From: CAXDRM01 sp963991775
Lineage (GTDB): Bacteria; Pseudomonadota; Alphaproteobacteria; Rickettsiales; JABIRX01
Direction: 5' to 3'
Assembly: GCA_963991775.1 (NCBI GenBank)
Contig: CAXDRM010000010.1
Coordinates: forward strand, 1 to 26,575
Length of the DNA: 26,575 bases
Shown: piece after piece, positions 22,812 through 26,575 of the stretch
Position numbering within the stretch: position 1 is the stretch's first letter
Layout: the number at the start of each line of letters is the position of its first letter
Made by a program: the position numbers and the translations under genes
The notes under the pieces: model-generated
The model's input: only the letters and a program-made list of their open reading frames with translations
Told to the model about the DNA's origin: nothing
Databases searched by the model: none

Positions 22812-23941
22812 TTTATATTGAGAATCTCATTATAAAGTTTAAAAGTTTTCTCCTGCATTTTACCTATTGAGAATTCTTTTACTATACGCTGTTTAGCGTT
22901 TTTTTCCAGTTTAGTTTGTTGCGTTTTAGGTAAAGTAAGAGCGCGTTCTAAATTAGTAGCAAAATCTTCTATATCATGTGGTTCAACTAAAAAGCCAGTA
23001 TCACCATTTAGAATAGTTTCGCAGGCACCACCATGTTTAGTAGCAATCACAATTTTACCTAAAGCACCAGCTTCAACAATAGTGCGGCCAAACGCTTCTG
23101 GTCTAAGGCTTGCTGATATTACTAAATCTGCTAGAGCATATAGATTAACTAAATCACGAATTGCTGGCTGGATAGTTACTTTATTTTCAAGTCCTAATTC
23201 GGTGATTTTTTCTTTTAATTTTACTGTGCAGTTATTTGGTACTGGATCTGCCCCTACAATTACTACAAAATAATCTGCGTAATTAATTTTACTTAGAGCT
23301 TCGATAAAAAATTCATGCCCTTTCCAAGCAGTAATACGTCCTGGAAAAAGGATGATCTTTTTATCTGCAGGAATATTATAATTTTTGCGATAATATTTTA
23401 CGCGTGCTGCATCAATTTGTTTGTCATTAAATTCTTCTAGATCAACACCGCGATGAATGCGGGTAATTTTATCTGCATATTCTGGGCCATAATTTTTACT
23501 AATATGGTTAGTGATAAAATCTGAAACAGTAATGATTTTTTTACCGCGTAGCATCACAGAATTATATAATTTTTTGAAATAGCTTGTGCCTGAATAAACG
23601 CCGTGGAAAGTAGTTAGAAAAGGAGTGTTAGTCATTTTTGCGGCAAAATAGGCGCTCCAAGCAGGGCCACGTGAACGGGCATGAACTAAATCTATTTTAT
23701 ATTCTTTGATTATTTTTTCGAGACGAAAAATATTGGCAATAATTTCTAGAGGGTTTTTGCTATAAGTATCTAAATAGATATGTGTGCTACCTGCTTCAGT
23801 TAGAGGTTTTTCTAGCTTGCCACCACTAGACACCACAAAGCTTTTATAATTCTTTTTGACGAGATATTCAGCAATTTCTAAGGTACCGCGCTCTACTCCT
23901 CCTGATTCTAATTCTGGTAAAATTTGTAAAATATTAGGCAT
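22808..23941 (-). CDS. family 4 glycosyltransferase (GT-B)
   Basis: A 377-aa retaining GT-B glycosyltransferase. The N-terminal GGVERG loop (14-19), acceptor-domain HARSRGPAWSAYFAA (88-101) and TFHGVYSG (111-118) are followed by the donor-domain GRITAWKGHEFFIEAL (201-216) and the E-x7-E motif in PEAFGRTIVEAG (Glu282 and Glu290). Members of this branch act on lipopolysaccharide or other surface glycans; the sugar and acceptor cannot be read from the sequence. It is the first gene of the five-gene minus-strand operon, and the intergenic 23942-24158 must hold the promoter, though I see no clear one. Confidence 0.88.
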   Translation of the reverse strand: MPNILQILPELESGGVERGTLEIAEYLVKKNYKSFVVSSGGKLEKPLTEAGSTHIYLDTYSKNPLEIIANIFRLEKIIKEYKIDLVHARSRGPAWSAYFAAKMTNTPFLTTFHGVYSGTSYFKKLYNSVMLRGKKIITVSDFITNHISKNYGPEYADKITRIHRGVDLEEFNDKQIDAARVKYYRKNYNIPADKKIILFPGRITAWKGHEFFIEALSKINYADYFVVIVGADPVPNNCTVKLKEKITELGLENKVTIQPAIRDLVNLYALADLVISASLRPEAFGRTIVEAGALGKIVIATKHGGACETILNGDTGFLVEPHDIEDFATNLERALTLPKTQQTKLEKNAKQRIVKEFSIGKMQEKTFKLYNEILNIK

Positions 23942-24053
23942 TTGCTTATTGTTAGTTTATCTGTCAATAATAGGCTATTCCAAATCAGCATAGTGTGCTT
24001 GTATTTTTGTGGTTCGATACAATTCTTCACTTTGTTCAGAATCACTCATCAAC

Positions 24054-24126
24054 CGGTTCTCGAGTGGCGCGAATGAAATGAGCGTTGTATCGAGAGATTG
24101 AAAAGACTGCTCAATATGGTGATTTG
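24054..24126. repeat. composite of two dispersed modules
   Basis: Begins with CCGGTTCTCGAGTG (24053-24066), the left arm of the element at 18868-18998, here without its inverted partner. It ends with the 33-bp module (24093-24125, core GAAAAGACTGC) shared in direct orientation with 9966-9998. It lies between the divergent glycosyltransferase and hydrolase genes. Confidence 0.6.
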
Positions 24127-24158
24127 CAATAGCCAAAAATAAGATATATTAAAACTAT

Positions 24159-24902
24159 ATGATCACAAGACAATTAATTACTAAAGCAGGACATAAAATA
24201 ATCTATGATTTCGTTGAAGGCAGCAAAATCCCAATAATATTTCTGAGCGGTTTAATGTCTGATCGCAAAGGAAGTAAAGCAAGTTTTTTTGCGGAATATG
24301 CTGCAAATTACGGGCATAGCTATGTAGCCTTTGATTATTTAGGACATGGTGAATCTGACTTAGATTTTACTGAGTGTAATATTGATATCTGGTTAGAGAA
24401 TGTGTTAGAAATGCTTGAGCTTTTTGTTGGTCAGAAGATAATTTTAATTGGCTCTAGTTTAGGAGGTTGGTTAGCGATTTTAGCAGCTCTTAAAAAACCA
24501 GGAAAAATTGAGAGCTTAATTACTTTAGCTGCAGCTCCAGACTTCACTGAAGATTTAATGTGGCAGAATTTTTCTCCTGAGATTCAGGCCCAATTAGCAG
24601 CAGGACAAATTTACAATTTACCCAGTGATTATTGTGATGGAGAGTACCCAATTACTATGCAATTAATTGAGTCGGGTCGTAATAATTTGCTGTTAAAGCA
24701 GCAGCATATTCCTTTAACTGTACCAATAAAAATGTTTCATGGTGCTTTAGATGAAGATGTGCCAGTCAAATATGCAGAGCTTTTAAAAGATAAATTACCT
24801 GCTGATTTAGCAGATTTAAATATTATTCCTGATGGCGATCATCGCCTGAGCCGTACTCAAGATTTAGCAATGTTTGCTGAGTATCTTTTGAGAATTATAT
24901 AA
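24159..24902 (+). CDS. ABHD10-like alpha/beta hydrolase (possible thioesterase/depalmitoylase)
   Basis: A 247-aa serine hydrolase. The nucleophile elbow GSSLGG gives Ser100, with Asp198 (HGALDEDVP) and His228 (DGDHRLS) completing the triad. FLSGLMSDRKGSKA (28-41), FDYLGHGESD (58-67) and GSSLGGWLAILAAL closely resemble mitochondrial ABHD10 and its alphaproteobacterial relatives. ABHD10 removes acyl groups from cysteine and also acts on acyl glucuronides. The bacterial substrate is not known. There is no signal peptide. The gene stands alone, preceded by repeats and followed by the second toxin-antitoxin pair. Confidence 0.85.
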   Translation: MITRQLITKAGHKIIYDFVEGSKIPIIFLSGLMSDRKGSKASFFAEYAANYGHSYVAFDYLGHGESDLDFTECNIDIWLENVLEMLELFVGQKIILIGSSLGGWLAILAALKKPGKIESLITLAAAPDFTEDLMWQNFSPEIQAQLAAGQIYNLPSDYCDGEYPITMQLIESGRNNLLLKQQHIPLTVPIKMFHGALDEDVPVKYAELLKDKLPADLADLNIIPDGDHRLSRTQDLAMFAEYLLRII

Positions 24903-24948
24903 ATTTTATACATCTTGGCGTAACGAGTTTTGTAATATATTGTTTTAT

Positions 24949-24978
24949 ATTGTATACAATGTATTTTATGTATATAAT
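24949..24978 (+). promoter_or_regulatory. promoter and operator of the second toxin-antitoxin pair
   Basis: -35 TTGTAT (24950-24955), a 17-bp spacer and a perfect -10 TATAAT (24973-24978). The 12-bp perfect palindrome ATTGTATACAAT (24949-24960) covers the -35 box, a natural operator for the antitoxin. The expected transcript starts near 24985, about 20 nt before the ATG at 25006. Confidence 0.6.
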
Positions 24979-25005
24979 GATATTATAACTAAAATTTTTT
25001 GTAAC

Positions 25006-25239
25006 ATGTCTAGTAGTGTTTTAACTTTACGCTTGCCGGTTTCATTAAAAGAGAATTTAGAAAATTTAGGTAAAGTACTTAATCGTTCTAACTCATATAT
25101 CGCATGTGCAGCTCTTAGTGAATATCTCGAGAAAAATGCTTGGCAGATAGCAGAGCTAGAGCAGGCTAAAAAAGAAATTGAGTCCGGAGAGCTTATTAGC
25201 AATAATCAGGTCGAAGAACATTTGGATAGTTGGGAATAA
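25006..25239 (+). CDS. ribbon-helix-helix antitoxin (ParD/CopG-like)
   Basis: A 77-aa protein. VLTLRLPVSLKENLENLGKVLNRSNSYIACAALSEYLEKN is the ribbon-helix-helix DNA-binding domain (about 5-44), followed by an acidic helix and tail that should bind the toxin. The frame is open 22 codons upstream, but that part would lie in the promoter, so I use the ATG at 25006. The stop overlaps the toxin start by one base (TAATG). It should repress its own operon through the palindrome at 24949-24960. Confidence 0.85.
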   Translation: MSSSVLTLRLPVSLKENLENLGKVLNRSNSYIACAALSEYLEKNAWQIAELEQAKKEIESGELISNNQVEEHLDSWE

Positions 25240-25517
25240 TGCAGCTATTTTGGTTACCCAAGGCTTTAGAAAATTTAAAGGATATAGAACTTTATATTAA
25301 AGCAGATAAGCCTAAATCGGCAAAAAAAGTTGCGCAAGAAATCAAAAAAGCCACAAGAAAAATTGCACAATACCCTCAAATAGGCAGGGTGAGTCTTTTG
25401 GATGATTTTAGGGAAGTTAGTTTAGCAAAATATCCTTATAGAATTTTTTATACTGTAAGAGATAATCAGATTATTATCTCAAGAATATTACATAATAAAC
25501 AAAATAGACCTGATTAG
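25239..25517 (+). CDS. RelE/ParE-family toxin, intact
   Basis: A 92-aa toxin of the RelE/ParE superfamily. The N-terminal LPKALENLKDIELYI helix, IAQYPQIGRVS turn (about 43-53), REVSLAKYPYRIFYTVRDNQIIISRILHNKQNRP C-terminal sheet and the final His-x-x-Gln-Asn-Arg are all present; this form fits ParE, which poisons gyrase, though RelE-type mRNA cleavage cannot be excluded. An ATG three codons upstream (25230) exists, but 25239 overlaps the antitoxin stop and begins with the family-typical MQLFWLP. Compared with the first pair, the C-terminal strand is complete. Confidence 0.85.
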   Translation: MQLFWLPKALENLKDIELYIKADKPKSAKKVAQEIKKATRKIAQYPQIGRVSLLDDFREVSLAKYPYRIFYTVRDNQIIISRILHNKQNRPD

Positions 25518-25536
25518 AGTAAGATCTAGCAGTTTA

Positions 25537-25710
25537 TTAATTAACCGGAGTAACTGAAAAATTGATTTCTAAATTATCATAATTTTTAGCTTCACTTTTA
25601 ACGCTAATGCTCATTTCTAGACTTTCAGAATCACGTATATAGCTTAATTCTCCAGTACTTTCCCAACCAAGAGCAGGTAGAGTTTTTGCGTAGAACAGAA
25701 TAATATGTTG
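25537..25710 (-). pseudogene. C-terminal remnant of an alphaproteobacterial conserved hypothetical gene
   Basis: The open frame runs from 25776 to 25537, but only its last part looks like a real protein: FYAKTLPALGWESTGELSYI and then strand-like segments ending VNFSVTPVN-like residues (read: EINFSVTPVN). From memory, alphaproteobacteria have a small conserved hypothetical with a Phe-Tyr-x-x-Thr-Leu-Pro-x-Leu-Gly-Trp core and a longer N-terminal part. Here the N-terminal part is absent, and the frame upstream of about 25710 is occupied by the -35 and -10 boxes and Shine-Dalgarno of the divergent repeat gene. So I read this as a truncated relic. A short real gene starting at 25776 cannot be excluded. 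Confidence 0.5.
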
Positions 25711-25715
25711 TAAGG

Positions 25716-25744
25716 TTGCTGCGTTATGGAAAATATGATATAAT
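25716..25744 (+). promoter_or_regulatory. strong promoter of the repeat-protein gene
   Basis: TTGCTG (25716-25721), a 17-bp spacer and a perfect TATAAT (25739-25744). A Shine-Dalgarno AAGGAG (25764-25769) sits 5 nt before the ATG at 25775. It is among the best promoter-plus-SD sets in the window. Confidence 0.65.
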
Positions 25745-25774
25745 ATTACTAAACTAATAGAAGAAGGAGTAGCC

Positions 25775-26575
25775 ATGCACCCAAATAAAAGAAAACATAG
25801 AGATCCTGAGAGTATAGATGATAAAGAAAGTGAATCTAGGCCACTTCAAAAAAGTTCTAGGCGTGAAGCACCAGATAATAGCTTAGGTTCATTGCTCCAA
25901 TATCTTGGAAATCAAAACACAAGTGCACTTCCTGAACATATAAAAGATGCAACTGAATTGATATCAAATAGTACGTCGCGAGGAATTTATCTTGAACCGA
26001 ATAATTTAACTAAAGCTTTATATATAATTGGCGTAAATAAACCCAGTATATTTTGTGATCATAAAAAGGAAATAAAAGAGGAATTTAAAAAGCCACTTAC
26101 TGAATATATATTAGCTTTAACTGATAATCTTAATTTAGATATAGGGGGTAGATTTTTCTCTAAGCATATAGGAAGTGCCTTGTATGGTTTACGAATTATG
26201 AGTTCTAATGATGAAGTGGTAAGAGAATTATTGAAAGCCTTAACTGAAAAGATAGCAAATTCAGGTGCAAATTTATATGCACAGACAATAGGAAATGCTT
26301 TATATGGTTTGCAAAATATGAGTTCTGATCATGAAGAGGTGAAAGGATTATTGCGAGCCTTAACTCCAAATATAGAAGAATCAGACGCAAAGTTAGATGC
26401 GCGGCATATAGGAATGGCCTTATATGGTTTACAAAATATGAGTTCTTATTCTAGTACAGTAAGGCGATTATTGGGTGCCTTAACTGAAAAGATAGAATTA
26501 TCAGAAGAAAAGTTGAATGAACAGGCAATAGGAAATGCTTTATATGGTTTACAGCGTATGAGTTCTAATGATGAA
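25775..26575 (+). CDS. protein with tandem 40-aa helical repeats (3' end beyond window)
   Basis: At least 267 codons, open to the window edge. Residues 1-35 are charged and basic (MHPNKRKHRD; a nuclear-localisation-like cluster is possible). Residues 36-130 are non-repetitive. From residue 132, repeats of exactly 40 aa begin: each starts IGxALYGLxxMSS, continues with a VxxLLxALTxxI helix and ends in a variable acidic stretch. Starts are at 26168, 26288, 26408 and 26528, an exact 120-bp period. The helix-turn-helix unit of about 38-40 aa with an Ala-Leu-x-x-Leu core resembles octotricopeptide-type alpha-solenoids, which bind RNA in organelles and occur in some intracellular bacteria. The binding partner is unknown. 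No signal peptide is seen. It is a good candidate for a type IV-secreted, host-acting protein. Confidence 0.7.
   Translation, partial: MHPNKRKHRDPESIDDKESESRPLQKSSRREAPDNSLGSLLQYLGNQNTSALPEHIKDATELISNSTSRGIYLEPNNLTKALYIIGVNKPSIFCDHKKEIKEEFKKPLTEYILALTDNLNLDIGGRFFSKHIGSALYGLRIMSSNDEVVRELLKALTEKIANSGANLYAQTIGNALYGLQNMSSDHEEVKGLLRALTPNIEESDAKLDARHIGMALYGLQNMSSYSSTVRRLLGALTEKIELSEEKLNEQAIGNALYGLQRMSSNDE
26168..26575 (+). repeat. tandem 120-bp coding repeats
   Basis: Three complete units (26168-26287, 26288-26407, 26408-26527) and a partial one (26528-26575) within the gene at 25775. The first ~45 bases of each unit (encoding IGxALYGLxxMSS) are nearly identical in DNA, while the rest varies mainly at exposed positions of the second helix and linker. 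Confidence 0.85.

Noticed and set aside
25537..25830. Lipoprotein signal (LLFGC) extending the minus-strand remnant upstream
   Set aside because: The frame upstream of 25776 is open and happens to read like a lipobox, but no start codon follows in a sensible place, and this DNA encodes the N-terminus of the repeat gene on the other strand.
26205..26390. 61-aa minus-strand open frame with apparent internal repeats
   Set aside because: It is the mirror of the 120-bp tandem coding repeats on the plus strand; the repeats come from the sense gene.

Overview
The window comes from an AT-rich bacterial chromosome. By gene content it looks like an alphaproteobacterium of the Rickettsiales type or another host-associated lineage. 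The signs are a VirD4 coupling protein, an AmpG muropeptide permease, two toxin-antitoxin pairs, an NDUFAF5/BioC-like methyltransferase, a DNA polymerase III chi subunit, IspZ, and several proteins that look made for a host. Genes are short and tightly packed inside operons, while the gaps between operons are full of dispersed inverted repeats. TGA is a normal stop here (it ends ampG and fadD), so the standard bacterial code applies. The lineage is an inference; no rRNA or tRNA gene is present to settle it.

Layout from left to right. (1) 1-976: a ribbon-helix-helix/RelE-family toxin-antitoxin pair between two copies of a 38-bp repeat; the toxin is cut by an in-frame TGA just before its conserved C-terminal HRK-IY segment. 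(2) 977-2908, minus: a 643-aa protein of unknown function with an adenylate-kinase-style P-loop and a zeta-toxin-like LID segment, behind a near-consensus promoter. (3) guaA (GMP synthase), then 500 bp of nested hairpins. (4) virD4, then an overlapping pfkB-ampG-folB string. (5) 9424-10000: repeat-only DNA with a 25-bp perfect inverted repeat enclosing about 270 bp. (6) ychF on the minus strand. (7) 11240-18861: a four-gene beta-oxidation operon encoding acyl-CoA synthetase, thiolase, hydratase/dehydrogenase and FadE-type acyl-CoA dehydrogenase, enough to take free fatty acid to acetyl-CoA. (8) 19106-19789, minus: a 227-aa low-complexity protein ending in Cys-Cys-Ser-Ile-Ser, a possible eukaryotic prenylation signal. 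(9) A tight minus-strand operon: glycosyltransferase, holC, methyltransferase, ispZ/yciB, prfA. (10) An ABHD10-like alpha/beta hydrolase. (11) A second, intact toxin-antitoxin pair with an operator-like palindrome over its -35 box. (12) A remnant of an alphaproteobacterial gene overlain by the promoter of a new gene (25775 to beyond the window edge), whose product carries tandem 40-aa helical repeats encoded with an exact 120-bp period.

How it fits together. The core genes (guaA, folB, ychF, prfA, holC, ispZ) are housekeeping. The fad operon and the ABHD10-like hydrolase suggest use of host lipids or acylated substrates. VirD4 is the docking ATPase of a type IV secretion system, and three genes here (977-2908, 19106-19789 and 25775 onward) have features expected of secreted host-directed proteins: no bacterial homologue that I recognise, recognisable promoters of their own, and eukaryote-like motifs or repeats. 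That role is an inference. The gaps share a small set of interspersed repeat modules in different combinations, which is the main unexplained structure in the window.
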